From Saccharothrix obliqua (lineage in GTDB: Bacteria > Actinomycetota > Actinomycetes > Mycobacteriales > Pseudonocardiaceae): DNA of 64,000 nucleotides. Both the position numbers and the translations under genes were made by a program. The stretch is taken from assembly GCF_019375475.1 (NCBI RefSeq), contig NZ_JAHXGQ010000016.1, positions 1-64,000 of the forward strand. Direction: 5' to 3'. The notes under the pieces are model-generated. The model had not been told where the DNA came from. It saw nothing but the letters and a program-made list of their open reading frames with translations, and searched no databases. Positions 15,535-24,634 of this stretch are shown piece after piece. Within the stretch, counting starts at the first letter, position 1. The number at the start of each line of letters is the position of its first letter.

Positions 15535-17292
15535 ATGCGCGGATACGCATCGACCCGACCGTGGAGCACGAGGGGGTTGGTCGTGGCCGGCGTGCTCCTG
15601 GCGGTGGTGGGGCTGCTCACCGCCGCCGTGCCCGCCGGTCACGCCCGGGTCGAGGTGACGTCGTCCAGCGTCGTCGGCACGGACGGTCGCACCTACCGGG
15701 CCACGAACCACCTCGTGCCGCTGCCCGACCGCCACCGGCCCCGCGAGTGGCTGCTCGCGTGGGCGGGCGACGCCGACAACAGCCGGGGCACCGACCCGGA
15801 CTTCCTCGCCGTCATCGACGCCACCAAGGGTTCGCCGACGTACGGCAGGGTGGTGAACACCGCCGTGCTCAGCCCCCAGGTCGGCAGCGAGCCGCACCAC
15901 ATGCAGTACGTCTGGCACGCGGGCGACCGCGTCTACGCCGGCGCGATGTTCACCGACACCACGTTCGTGCTGGACGTGTCGAGGCTGCCCGAGGTCCGGC
16001 TGACCGGGATCAACCTCGGCGCGGACACGCCCTGCGCCTCCGTGCCCGACGCCTACTGGGTGCTGCGCGACGGCACCGCGTACGGGTCGTACATGGGCGG
16101 TCCCGACGTCTCGGGACCGTGCACCTACAGCAACGGCGAAACGCGCGTCGGCAACGGTTTCGCCGGTTCGCCGGGCGGCATCGTGCGCATCGGCGAGGAC
16201 GGCAGGACCCTCAGCGAGACGCCGGCCTCCACCCCGGACGCCGAACTGCCCGAGCTGTGCGGCAACGTGCCGCCGCTGCCCCGGCCGAGCTGCGCGAACC
16301 CGCACGGCGTCCAGGCCCGCGAGGACCTGGACCGGTTGCTGGTCAGCGACTTCGCCGAGGTGCGCAACTACCTCGACCCGGACACCGTGCAGCTCGACCC
16401 CAAGCTGCTGCGGACCACCGTGCGGATCTTCGACATCGCCGACCGCGACAACCCGAAGCTGGTGTCGGTGACCCCGCTGCCCGTCGGCCCGCGCCAGGAC
16501 GAGGCGGTGTTCGAGGAGAACCAGATGGTCATGGAGACGACCGTGACCAACCGCAGGCACAACAAGGGCGCGTTCGCGGGCACGATGGCGGGCGGCGCGA
16601 TCTACTACACACCCGACATCACCGATCCCACGCCCGAGTGGCGGCAGGTGTTCGACAACACCGCCGCCTACCGCGAGTTCGACCCGACCGGTGTGCTCAG
16701 CGGTCGGCTCAGCGGCGGGAGCTGGCTCCAGACCAGTCCCGACGACCGGTACCTGTTCAACGCCGTGATGGGCTCCGACCCGCGGCTCAAGCCCGAGCAG
16801 AACAGCGGCATGGTGTACGTGCTGGACATCCGGCGGCTGCTCGCGGCCGGCGACGACCCGCGCTGCCGGGTGGACACCCCCGACGAGGTGACCGGCGGCG
16901 GTGTGGAAGCGGACTGCCCGGCGCTGGTGGACGTGCTGCCGATCAAGGGCGGTGTCGGCGGGCCGAAGGGCCGGGTCGCGGTCGGTCCCCACTGGGGCGC
17001 GATGGACAACTTCGAGCGCGGGCGGGACGGCCGGTACCGGGAGACCGGTGACATCAAGCGGCTCGCCACCGCGAACTACTTCGTCGCGCAGACCGGTATC
17101 GACGGCGACCACCGGGTGTGCGTGATCGAGTTCGACGGCCGGGACGGGCTCCGGCTGGACGAGTCGTTCCGCGACGAGAACGACCAGGCACCGTGCGTCG
17201 ACTTCGAACGGGCGAGCTGGCCGCACGGCGACCACGGTGGGGCGCGACCGCACGGCGTGCTGTTCGCGGTCGCCGCGAAACACGTGCGCTGA
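15535..17292 (+). CDS. Selenium-binding-protein/methanethiol oxidase-like protein with N-terminal membrane anchor
   Basis: A 585-residue protein with an N-terminal hydrophobic segment (about 15-38) that is a signal peptide or anchor. The rest matches the SBP56 propeller family: EPHHMQYVWHAGDRVYAGAM, DTPCASVPDAYWVLRDGTAY, SCANPHGVQAREDL, NPKLVSVTPLPVGPR, ETTVTNRRHNKGAFAG and SPDDRYLFNAVMG, with several histidines that bind copper in bacterial methanethiol oxidases. Such enzymes convert methanethiol to formaldehyde, H2S and H2O2. Here the protein is exported, has its own promoter, is divergent from ArsR and is 18 bp before an unknown membrane protein. Confidence 0.8.
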   Translation: MRGYASTRPWSTRGLVVAGVLLAVVGLLTAAVPAGHARVEVTSSSVVGTDGRTYRATNHLVPLPDRHRPREWLLAWAGDADNSRGTDPDFLAVIDATKGSPTYGRVVNTAVLSPQVGSEPHHMQYVWHAGDRVYAGAMFTDTTFVLDVSRLPEVRLTGINLGADTPCASVPDAYWVLRDGTAYGSYMGGPDVSGPCTYSNGETRVGNGFAGSPGGIVRIGEDGRTLSETPASTPDAELPELCGNVPPLPRPSCANPHGVQAREDLDRLLVSDFAEVRNYLDPDTVQLDPKLLRTTVRIFDIADRDNPKLVSVTPLPVGPRQDEAVFEENQMVMETTVTNRRHNKGAFAGTMAGGAIYYTPDITDPTPEWRQVFDNTAAYREFDPTGVLSGRLSGGSWLQTSPDDRYLFNAVMGSDPRLKPEQNSGMVYVLDIRRLLAAGDDPRCRVDTPDEVTGGGVEADCPALVDVLPIKGGVGGPKGRVAVGPHWGAMDNFERGRDGRYRETGDIKRLATANYFVAQTGIDGDHRVCVIEFDGRDGLRLDESFRDENDQAPCVDFERASWPHGDHGGARPHGVLFAVAAKHVR

Positions 17293-17310
17293 TCCGGCCG
17301 GGCGATCACC

Positions 17311-18846
17311 GTGTCGTCGGTGGTGGTCGACGCGCTCGCCCCGCACGCGCACCCGTCCGCAGCCGGCGACGGGATCGCCGGACTGCGCCTGCTGGTCGTG
17401 GTTTCGCTGGTGGTCCTCACCGGCACGGCCCTGCTGCGACCGGTCGCCGGGGCGGGTCGGGTGGTGCGGTGGGCGGCGGTCGTGGCCGGGGTGGTGGTCG
17501 TGGCGGGTGAGTGGGCGCTGACCGCGCTCGCCCCACGGCCGCAGCACGTCCTCGCCTCGGTCGTCCCCCTGGCGCTCGCGGTGGCCGCCGTCGTGGTGCC
17601 GTGGCGGCGGTTCGCGCCGGTCGTGGCCGTGGGCGTGACGGCGTTGGCGTTGGCGGAGTTCGCGGTGGCGTGGTCGGAGGCGGAGTTCCGCGACGCCGCG
17701 CTGCGGACCGGCGTGGCGGCGCTGGCGTGGTTCGGTGTCGCCCGTCCGCGCCGGTCGCTGCACGCGACGGCGGCGGTGCTGGCGGTGGCGGTGCTGGCCG
17801 GAGCCGCGCACCTGACGGCGGTGGATCCCCGGCGGCCGGTCCCGGGTGTGCTCCAGTCGCGTGAGGTCGCACTCGGGGGAGAGGCGGTGCGGGTGCTCGT
17901 CGCGCCCCAGCGGCCGGGCTGGAACCTGGTCCGCGTCACGCGGGGCGGTATCGCCGCGGGCGCCGCGCCGGAACGGCTCACCGCCACCGCGCCGAGGCCC
18001 GGGACCGGCGGGTGGTGGGCGCTGGTCGACCTGCCGCCGGGGCGCGGCTCCCTGTGGTTGCGGCGGGGTGGCGAGCTGGTCGCGCTGCCCGTGGACACCG
18101 GCTCCCGCCGGGGCCCGGACGTGTCGGGGCCGGACGGCCCGGAGTGCGCGGACGCGGTGCTGGGCGCGTGGCTGGCCGAGCGGGTCGCCGGTGGGTGCCC
18201 CGCCGATCAGCTCACCGGGGGTGACGCGGAGGCGTTGCGCGCGACCGTGGGCTTCCTGGCGGCGCGTGGGCGGCGGTCCGTGACGCTGGTCGCCGACCAC
18301 TCGCCGAGGGCGTCCGCCGCCGCGGCTGTCGTGCACGACGCCTTGCGCCGCAACGGGATGACCGACTCCGGTGGTCCGGTGCTGGTCGTCGCCGGCTGGG
18401 CGGCGGCGGACCGGGCGCTGCGTGACGTCGCGGCGGGGCGGCTGCCGGGTGGCGGCAGCTACCTCGCGCCGTGGCTGCTGACCGCGCCGCTGCTGGCGAT
18501 ACCGGCGGCCCAGGTGATCCCGCTGCGGCAGAGCCCGCGGGAGCCCGCGGCGCTGGCGTACGTGGCGGCGCTGAACGACCGCGTGCCGGGTGCCGTCGCC
18601 ACACCGGCCGGGTACGCGGCGTGGCGCGGTGAGCCGGACACCGGGCCGTTGCGCCTGTACGCCGCGTCGCTGGTCACCATGGGGCTCGGCACCTCGCGCC
18701 ACGCGCACGGCGGCGTGACGTGGTTCCCCGGTGGAGGCATCACGCCCGTGTCGGACGGGCTCACCGGGGACGGGGTCGGTCGGCGCTGGGGAACGTCCCG
18801 CGCCGCGGCGCGGTCACCGCTCAGGAAAGCTCCGCGGAGACCTTGA
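17311..18846 (+). CDS. Multi-pass membrane protein of unknown function
   Basis: A 511-residue protein with about five hydrophobic helices between residues 25 and 175, an extracytoplasmic region of about 200 residues rich in Gly/Arg/Val, and another hydrophobic stretch near residues 375-400. No catalytic motif is recognised. It may belong to a family of membrane proteins annotated only by natural-product context (possibly DUF6239, from memory and unverified). GTG 17311 follows the upstream stop by 18 bp without a strong ribosome site. Its 3' end overlaps the convergent aminotransferase by 26 bp. Confidence 0.6.
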   Translation: MSSVVVDALAPHAHPSAAGDGIAGLRLLVVVSLVVLTGTALLRPVAGAGRVVRWAAVVAGVVVVAGEWALTALAPRPQHVLASVVPLALAVAAVVVPWRRFAPVVAVGVTALALAEFAVAWSEAEFRDAALRTGVAALAWFGVARPRRSLHATAAVLAVAVLAGAAHLTAVDPRRPVPGVLQSREVALGGEAVRVLVAPQRPGWNLVRVTRGGIAAGAAPERLTATAPRPGTGGWWALVDLPPGRGSLWLRRGGELVALPVDTGSRRGPDVSGPDGPECADAVLGAWLAERVAGGCPADQLTGGDAEALRATVGFLAARGRRSVTLVADHSPRASAAAAVVHDALRRNGMTDSGGPVLVVAGWAAADRALRDVAAGRLPGGGSYLAPWLLTAPLLAIPAAQVIPLRQSPREPAALAYVAALNDRVPGAVATPAGYAAWRGEPDTGPLRLYAASLVTMGLGTSRHAHGGVTWFPGGGITPVSDGLTGDGVGRRWGTSRAAARSPLRKAPRRP

Positions 18847-20209
18847 TCATCGCGTCGACGGTGTGGTCGAGTTCGGCGACGGAGTTGTAGAGGTGCGGCG
18901 CGACGCGCACCGCGAACCGCTCACCCTCCACACCGCGGACGGGGAAGAACGTGAAGCGCAGGTTCACCCCGTGCTGCTCCTCCATGCGCTTCTCGAACTC
19001 GAAGAACTTCGACACGTCAACGGCGTGCGACGGGTCCGCGAACGGCTGGAACGCCACCATCCCGCTGTGCAGGCGCTCGTCGTCGAGCGGGCTGAAGAGG
19101 GCGTCCCTGCCCCAGTGGTCCACGATGCGCTCCTTCAGGTAGGAGCACAGGCCCAGCACGTAGCGCTGGATGTTCGCGCGCCCGATCCGGTCCCAGATCT
19201 CGGACGCGGCCTGGAGCGCCGGGCCGCGGGAGAGGTCGGCGGAACCGGTCTTCTGGAGGTAGGTGCCGATGTCGTAGGTCGGCTCCCGGCCGGTGGTGCG
19301 TGGTGGCAGCGCGCCGTCGATCGGGTACCACAGCGTGATCACCGGCCAGAACTCCGGCAGCGGCAGGGGGTTGTGCTCGGGCAGGACCTTGTTGCGGGCG
19401 TAGACGATGCCGGTGCCCATCGGACCGCACTGGTACTTCGCGCCCGAGCCGCTGAGGAAGTCGATGCCCAGCCCGTGCAGGTCGAAGTCGAACTGGCCCG
19501 GCAGGTGCGCGCCGTCGACCATGGTGATCAGCCCGTGCTCGTGGGCCAGTTCGGCGAGCATCCGGGTCGGCATGGCGGTGCCGACGGTGAACGTGACGCC
19601 GGCCCACTGGAGCACCTTGGTGCGGGGCGTGATGGCGTCGGCGAACATCCGCACGATCTCCTCGGCGGACTGGTCCGGCCCGAGCCGGGGGGTGAGCTTC
19701 TTGACCACGACGCCGCGTCGGTTGCGCAGGATGTTCAACGGGGCCTGCGCGGTGTAGCACTCGTGGGTCGTGGTGATCACCTCGTCGCCTTCACCCAGGT
19801 CGAGGCCGTTGAGGATGCGCGCGTTGCCGTCCGCGGCGCCCTGCACGACCGCCAGTTCGTCCGGGTCGCACCCGTAGGCGGCGGCGAGGGCGGCGCGGGC
19901 CTCGGCGAACGTCGTCGGCGGGTACGGGTCGCGCGGCCGGCGGGCGAAGTCGACGTCGGCGCTGCGCAGGAGGGCGAGGACGGGTGCGGGCACCGAGCCG
20001 ATGGTGCCGACGTTGAGGTGGACCAGTTCGGGGTCGATCGTGAACAGGGAGCGGACCCGGGCCCAGGTGGCGGGGTCCTCCAGCGGCCCGGACGGGATGT
20101 CCGCCAGGACGGACGCGGGCAGGGCGGTGTCGGACGAGCGCACGGCCGCGTTCGCGCGGGCCATCCGCACGACGGCGGATTCGGTGTCGTGCGCGGTGGT
20201 GGTCTCCAC
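18821..20209 (-). CDS. Class V aminotransferase, isopenicillin-N-epimerase/EgtE-like
   Basis: A 462-residue PLP enzyme with LNVGTIGSVPAPVL, TTTHECYTAQAPLN, the PLP-binding aspartate in ITMVDGAHLPGQFD and the Schiff-base lysine in SGSGAKYQCGPMG (about residue 258). The group includes isopenicillin N epimerase and C-S lyases such as EgtE. I chose GTG 20209 because GAGGAGAGGGG lies just upstream. The long unusual C-terminal part (EFEKRMEEQHGVNLRFTFF) is intact. It could cleave a C-S bond or epimerise an amino acid; the substrate is unknown. It is divergent from the solute-binding-like gene at 20416. Confidence 0.75.
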   Translation of the reverse strand: METTTAHDTESAVVRMARANAAVRSSDTALPASVLADIPSGPLEDPATWARVRSLFTIDPELVHLNVGTIGSVPAPVLALLRSADVDFARRPRDPYPPTTFAEARAALAAAYGCDPDELAVVQGAADGNARILNGLDLGEGDEVITTTHECYTAQAPLNILRNRRGVVVKKLTPRLGPDQSAEEIVRMFADAITPRTKVLQWAGVTFTVGTAMPTRMLAELAHEHGLITMVDGAHLPGQFDFDLHGLGIDFLSGSGAKYQCGPMGTGIVYARNKVLPEHNPLPLPEFWPVITLWYPIDGALPPRTTGREPTYDIGTYLQKTGSADLSRGPALQAASEIWDRIGRANIQRYVLGLCSYLKERIVDHWGRDALFSPLDDERLHSGMVAFQPFADPSHAVDVSKFFEFEKRMEEQHGVNLRFTFFPVRGVEGERFAVRVAPHLYNSVAELDHTVDAMIKVSAELS

Positions 20210-20250
20210 GGGACTGCCCCTCTCCTCGGCCGGGTCCCACCCGACCACGG

Positions 20251-20324
20251 TCCACTATGCAAATAGAAACTCGTTGCGGACTATCTCCCGCTATATGACA
20301 GAGCGACTTCACTATCATATAGCG
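20251..20324. promoter_or_regulatory. Divergent promoter with perfect 10-bp inverted repeat CGCTATATGA/TCATATAGCG
   Basis: CGCTATATGA (20289-20298) and TCATATAGCG (20315-20324) form a perfect inverted repeat with a 16-bp spacer, between divergent genes starting at 20209 and 20416. CACTATGC and AAATAG lie further left (20253-20265). The symmetry marks it as the best-formed operator candidate of the cluster. Confidence 0.75.
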
Positions 20325-20415
20325 CCTGGCGGGTGCGCTCCACTACAGTCGGCCGTACGGGGCGGCCCGGCTCCGCGCTCTGCTCGACACGCGGCTGGAG
20401 GAGGTCGACAAGAGG

Positions 20416-22137
20416 ATGTCCAGCACTCCCCGCTTCGGCGGGACCTTGCGACTCGTGGGCCCCGGCGGGGTCGACCACATCGACACGGCGAGCGCCTACT
20501 ACGCCACGTCCGCGCAGATCCTGCGCGCGCTCACCCGGCAGCTGTTCGCCTACCCGGCGTCCGCCGACCTGTCCGACCCGGCGGCGGCGTTCACGCCGGC
20601 CCCGGACCTGGCCGCCGAGGTCCCGACCGCGGAGAACGGCGGCATCAGCGCCGACCGGCGCACCTACACGATCCGCCTGCGCGACGGCGTGCGGTGGAAC
20701 TCCACGCCGCCACGCGAGGTGACCGCGCAGGACGTGGTCCGCGGGCTCAAGCGCCTGCCGAACCCGGTGTCCGGCGCGGGCGCGCTGCACTACTTCACCA
20801 GCACCATCGTCGGGTTCCGCGAGTTCTGCGACGCCTACCGCGCCGCGTTCGAAGGACGTGCCGCGACCCCGGCGGCGATGGCGGAGTTCCAGGACTCGCA
20901 CGACATCGCGGGCCTCACCGCGGTCGACGACAAGACGCTGGTGTTCCGGCTCCTCCAGCCCGCCAACGACTTCCTGAACATCCTGGCCACCGGGTTCACC
21001 ACGCCCGCGCCCGCCGAGTACGACGCGCACGTCCCGGACAGCCCGGAGTTCCGCCGCAACACCCTCTCCTGCGGGCCCTACCGGCTCGCCGAGCACGCCG
21101 ACGACGGGTCGCGGCTCCTGCTGGAGCGCAACCCCGAGTGGCGCGCGGACACGGACCCGATCCGCAACCAGTACGTGGCGCGGATCGCCATCACCGTCGG
21201 CCGGGAGCCGGTGGCCGTGACGCAGCGGAAGATGGACGCCGGCGAGATCGACCTCGCCTGGTCCTACACGGCGGTGTCGTGGGCGCGACCCAAGGCGGGG
21301 CAGGACGCCGCGCCACGCAGCTACCCGGGTTTCGCGCTCAACCCGTACCTGGTCTTCAACCTCCGCAGCCCCAACCAACGCGGTGCGGTCGGCAAGATCG
21401 GGGTGCGCAAGGCGATCGCGCACGCGGTCGACAAGGTCGCCATCGGCGAGATCCTGGACGACCTGGACGCGCCGAACACGCCGCTGCGCTCGGTCATCCC
21501 GGTGGGCAGCATCGGGCACCGGGACTTCAACCCCTACCCGACGCCGGACGACCGGGGCGACCCGGCGAAGGCGCGGGCCTTCCTGGAAGAGGCGGGTTAC
21601 GGCGACGGCCTGTCGCTGATCGCGGCGGTGCGCGACATCGGCATCCACCTGAAGGTCATGGAATCCGTCGCCGCCGACCTGGCCGCGATCGGCATCGGGC
21701 TGGAGTGGCGCAAGTTCACCCAGGCCGAGTATTACGGCTCGGCGTTGTCCGACCCGGAGGCCGGGCGGCGCGGCGACTGGGACATCGCGGAGCCCGGCTT
21801 CACCCCGGACTGGTTCGGCAACAACGGCCGCGTCATCGTGCAACCGCTGTTCCAGACCAACGACGCGCCGGGCACGACCAACTACGGCGGCTACAGCAGC
21901 CCCGTGGTGGACGCGTTGATCGAGCAGGCGCTCCAGGAGCCCGAGCCCGCCAAGGCCGAGGAGCTGTGGCACCAGGTCGACGTCGAGGTGATGAAGGACC
22001 TGCCGATCGTGCCGATCCTGAACTTCGCCGCGATGACGTCGCGGTACCACGGCAAGCGCGTGCGCAACGCGGTGCACGTGCCGCAGATCGAGTTCTTCGA
22101 CATGACGAACCTCTGGCTCGACCCGCCCGAGGACTGA
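20416..22137 (+). CDS. Family 5 solute-binding-protein-like protein lacking an export signal
   Basis: A 573-residue protein that matches DppA/OppA-type family 5 binding proteins along its length: IRLRDGVRWNSTPPREVTAQD (motif of lobe I), FNLRSPNQRGAVGKIGVRKAIAHAVDK, RGDPAKARAFLEEAGY and NYGGYSSPVVDALIEQAL. It begins MSSTPRFGGTLRLVGPGG with no signal peptide, lipobox or membrane helix, and no permease or ATPase of the Opp type is nearby. ATG 20416 follows GGAGGAGG by 11 bases. A paralogue at 34947 also lacks a signal. Both may work in the cytoplasm, as binding, carrier or catalytic proteins of the pathway (inference). Confidence 0.85.
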   Translation: MSSTPRFGGTLRLVGPGGVDHIDTASAYYATSAQILRALTRQLFAYPASADLSDPAAAFTPAPDLAAEVPTAENGGISADRRTYTIRLRDGVRWNSTPPREVTAQDVVRGLKRLPNPVSGAGALHYFTSTIVGFREFCDAYRAAFEGRAATPAAMAEFQDSHDIAGLTAVDDKTLVFRLLQPANDFLNILATGFTTPAPAEYDAHVPDSPEFRRNTLSCGPYRLAEHADDGSRLLLERNPEWRADTDPIRNQYVARIAITVGREPVAVTQRKMDAGEIDLAWSYTAVSWARPKAGQDAAPRSYPGFALNPYLVFNLRSPNQRGAVGKIGVRKAIAHAVDKVAIGEILDDLDAPNTPLRSVIPVGSIGHRDFNPYPTPDDRGDPAKARAFLEEAGYGDGLSLIAAVRDIGIHLKVMESVAADLAAIGIGLEWRKFTQAEYYGSALSDPEAGRRGDWDIAEPGFTPDWFGNNGRVIVQPLFQTNDAPGTTNYGGYSSPVVDALIEQALQEPEPAKAEELWHQVDVEVMKDLPIVPILNFAAMTSRYHGKRVRNAVHVPQIEFFDMTNLWLDPPED

Positions 22138-22146
22138 GCCACCGCC

Positions 22147-22176
22147 CGCGCCACCGCCACCCGCGGCGGTGGCGCG
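22147..22176. terminator. 12-bp hairpin between convergent genes
   Basis: CGCGCCACCGCC (22147-22158) pairs perfectly with GGCGGTGGCGCG (22165-22176) around a six-base loop. It lies between the stops of the solute-binding-like gene (22137) and the convergent glycosyltransferase (22185), so it can serve both. Confidence 0.75.
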
Positions 22177-22184
22177 GCACCCGG

Positions 22185-23324
22185 TCAGCGGACCAACTCC
22201 TCCAGGCGGTGCACGAGGTCGGCCGGGCTGGGCAGCGTCGCCATCTCCTCCCGCACGGCCTTGGTGTTGGCGCGCAGCGACTCGTCCTCCAGCATCCGGT
22301 TGACGGTCGCGGCGTCGATGGCGTCCTCGTCGACCACGATCCCGACGCCGCCCTCCCGCACCGCCGGTGCGAGCGTCTCGTTCCCGGGGTAGAGCGGGTG
22401 CACGCCGACGACCTGCGGGATGCCCGCCTCGATAGCCGCCATCGTCGTGGTGCCGCCACCGTGGTGCACCACGCCGTCGCACGTGCGGAACAACGCCTCC
22501 AACGACGTCCACCCGACCGACCGGACGTTCGCCGGCAGGTCGCCGAGCGGGGTCAGGTCGGTCTCGCCCAGCGCCAGCACGAGTTCGGCGTCCAGCGCCG
22601 ACGCGGAGGCGAGCAGGCCCTTGAGCGGGCCGAAGCCGTCGGTGCCGGGTCGGTCGGTGCCGAGGGTGACGGCGACGCGGGGCCGGTCGCCGCGCTCGGG
22701 CAGGCGGTCGCCGATCACCGTGCCGCCGGTGAACACCACGTCGCGCACGAACTCGCCCTCCGGCCGCTCGAACGGGAACATGCTCGGCGGCACGGCCTCC
22801 AGCACGAGCGCGGGATCGGCGAGCGCGGGCACGCCGTACCGCTCGAACACGTCCGGCAGCAGGGCGGCGATGGCCCGGTGCAGGCCGCCGGTGCGCACGA
22901 TGCCCAGGTTGCGCTGCACGGCGGGCACGCCCAGCCGGCTCGCCACGATCAACCCGTACGCGGCGGTCTGCTCGTACACCACGACGTCGGGTCGCCACTG
23001 CTCGGCCAGCGCGAACGCGCGCTCGAAGAACGGCCGGTTCAGCTCGGCCGGCATCAACGCGAACCGGGACGGGTCGTCGCCCAGCGTCTCGTTCCACCAC
23101 ATGCGGGCGAACTCCGGGTTGTCCGCCAGCGTCCGGTCGAAGATCGCCATCCCGTCGAAGCCGGGCGCGACGTCGACGATGGGCAGGCCGGACGCGACGG
23201 CCTGGTCGGTGTGCTCGGCGAACGCCACCAGCACCTCGTGGCCGGCGGCGCGCATCGCCCACGCCAGCGGGACCATGGGGAACAAGTGGCTCACGCCGTC
23301 GGTCGAGCAGAACAGTGCGCGCAT
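22185..23324 (-). CDS. Macrolide-type glycosyltransferase (GT1, DesVII/EryCIII-like)
   Basis: A 379-residue GT-B enzyme: N-terminal LFCSTDGVSHLFPMVPLAWAMRAAGH, and C-terminal donor-binding region VRSVGWTSLEALFRTCDGVV followed by HHGGGTTTMAAIEAGIPQV, the GT1 signature. ATG 23324 is the start, since AGGAGG stands just upstream. Enzymes of this type attach NDP-deoxysugars to polyketide or other aglycones. It is divergent from the 4-aminotransferase gene and shares its promoter island, which links it to the amino sugar. No adjacent P450-like auxiliary protein is seen. Confidence 0.9.
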   Translation of the reverse strand: MRALFCSTDGVSHLFPMVPLAWAMRAAGHEVLVAFAEHTDQAVASGLPIVDVAPGFDGMAIFDRTLADNPEFARMWWNETLGDDPSRFALMPAELNRPFFERAFALAEQWRPDVVVYEQTAAYGLIVASRLGVPAVQRNLGIVRTGGLHRAIAALLPDVFERYGVPALADPALVLEAVPPSMFPFERPEGEFVRDVVFTGGTVIGDRLPERGDRPRVAVTLGTDRPGTDGFGPLKGLLASASALDAELVLALGETDLTPLGDLPANVRSVGWTSLEALFRTCDGVVHHGGGTTTMAAIEAGIPQVVGVHPLYPGNETLAPAVREGGVGIVVDEDAIDAATVNRMLEDESLRANTKAVREEMATLPSPADLVHRLEELVR

Positions 23325-23349
23325 GGGTTCAAGCCTCCTGTCGGGGCCG

Positions 23350-23386
23350 GACATGGCTACTATCTGTTATTCAAGCATAGGGGAGG
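23350..23386. promoter_or_regulatory. Divergent promoter island between glycosyltransferase and aminotransferase
   Basis: GCTAC (23356-23360), then TATCTGTTATTCAAG and CATAG form a compact AT-rich island in the 69-bp gap between two divergent starts. The ribosome site GGGGAGG (23380-23386) of the right-hand gene follows directly. Confidence 0.55.
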
Positions 23387-23393
23387 TGGATCG

Positions 23394-24542
23394 GTGATCA
23401 ACGTCTTCCAGCCGTCCCTGGGCGAGGAGGAGCTGGCCGCCGTCCGCGAGGTCTTCGCCGGCAACTGGATCGGCAGGGGACCGCGGGTGGCCGCGTTCGA
23501 AACCGCGTTCGCCGACCACCTCGGCGTCGGCCGTGAGCACGTGACGTCGATGAACTCCTGCACCGAGGCCACCTTCACCGCGTTGCGCCTGGCGGGCGTC
23601 GGGCCGGGCGACGACGTGGTGCTGCCCAGCGTGAGCTTCGTCGGCGCGGCCAACGCCGTCGCCGCGCACGGCGCGCGCCCGGTCTTCTGCGACGTGGACC
23701 CGCGCACGCTCAACCCGGCCGTGGCGGACGTCGCCCGCGCCGCCACCCCCGCCACGCGGGCGGTCGTGGTGCTGCACTACGGCGGCTACCCCGGTGAGGT
23801 CGCCGGCATCGCGCGGTGGTGCGCCGACCGGGGCATCCCGCTGGTGGAGGACGCCGCCAACGCGCCGGCCTCCACCGTGGACGGTCGCGCGTGCGGCCTG
23901 TTCGGTGATTTCGGCGTGTGGAGCTTCGACCACGGCAAGATCGCCACCGCGGTCGACGGCGGCATGTTCTACGCGCGCGACCCGGAACTCGTGCGCCGCG
24001 CGCGCAAGCTCGCCTACCTGGGGCTGGAGGAGGTCAGCGGGCACGAGCGCGCCGCGCGGGCCGCCGACCGGTGGTGGGAGGTCGAGGTGACGTCGTTCTC
24101 CCGGCGCTCCGTGCTCAACGACGTGCTGGCGGCGATCGGGGCGGTGCAGCTCCGGCGGTTGCCGGAGTTCCTGGCCCGGCGGGCGGAGGTGGTGGACCGC
24201 TACGACGCGGCCCTCGCGGGCGTGCCGGGCGTGGTGACGCCGCCCGCGCTGCCGCCGGGTCACCGGACCTCGTACTACTTCTACTGGGTGCAGTTCGACT
24301 CGGGCGTGCGTGATGCCGTGGCCGCCGACCTGTACCGGGCGGGTGTCTACACGACCTTCCGCTACCCGCCGTTGCACCGCGTGCCCCGGTACGGGTCCGC
24401 CGCCGTGCTGCCGGGCGCGGAACGGGCGGCGGAGCACACGCTGAACCTGCCGTTGCACCAGGGTTTGTCCGACGAGGACGTGGACCGGGTGGTCCGCGAG
24501 CTGCGGGCCGCGCTGGAGCGGCACGTCGACCCGATGGGGTGA
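23394..24542 (+). CDS. NDP-4-keto-2,3,6-trideoxyhexose 4-aminotransferase (SpnR-like, DegT family)
   Basis: A 382-residue DegT/DnrJ/EryC1/StrS aminotransferase. The start [20 protein letters not shown], the block [20 protein letters not shown] and the lysine motif [18 protein letters not shown] (Lys about 182) match what I remember of SpnR, which aminates C-4 in TDP-forosamine synthesis. The YFYWVQF and [12 protein letters not shown] blocks near the end also fit. GTG 23394 follows GGGGAGG. With the 2,3-dehydratase, 3-dehydratase and N-methyltransferases of this window it completes a 4-amino-2,3,4,6-tetradeoxyhexose set apart from the early steps and 3-ketoreduction. Confidence 0.88.
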   Translation: MINVFQPSLGEEELAAVREVFAGNWIGRGPRVAAFETAFADHLGVGREHVTSMNSCTEATFTALRLAGVGPGDDVVLPSVSFVGAANAVAAHGARPVFCDVDPRTLNPAVADVARAATPATRAVVVLHYGGYPGEVAGIARWCADRGIPLVEDAANAPASTVDGRACGLFGDFGVWSFDHGKIATAVDGGMFYARDPELVRRARKLAYLGLEEVSGHERAARAADRWWEVEVTSFSRRSVLNDVLAAIGAVQLRRLPEFLARRAEVVDRYDAALAGVPGVVTPPALPPGHRTSYYFYWVQFDSGVRDAVAADLYRAGVYTTFRYPPLHRVPRYGSAAVLPGAERAAEHTLNLPLHQGLSDEDVDRVVRELRAALERHVDPMG

Positions 24543-24555
24543 CCGGGGCCCGTAT

Positions 24556-24600
24556 GTGCCTTGATGGCTACATAACCAGTGCGGTATGTTCGGGCCGTGA
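24556..24600 (+). promoter_or_regulatory. Promoter island of the transporter operon (GCTACATAA)
   Basis: GGCTACATAA (24566-24575) and GGTATGTTC further on lie 35-70 bp before the ATPase start. The GCTAC core matches the cluster box. Confidence 0.5.
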
Positions 24601-24634
24601 TCGAGCCATCCCGGACAGTGGGGAGGTGGGCGTC

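Noticed and set aside
15490-18708. Very long minus-strand open frame (about 1,070 residues)
   Set aside because: It is antisense to two well-supported genes and its composition (Arg, His, Gly, Pro) is that of a high-GC shadow.
20416-22137. Peptide importer component
   Set aside because: No signal peptide, lipobox, permease or ATPase of the Opp/Dpp type is present.
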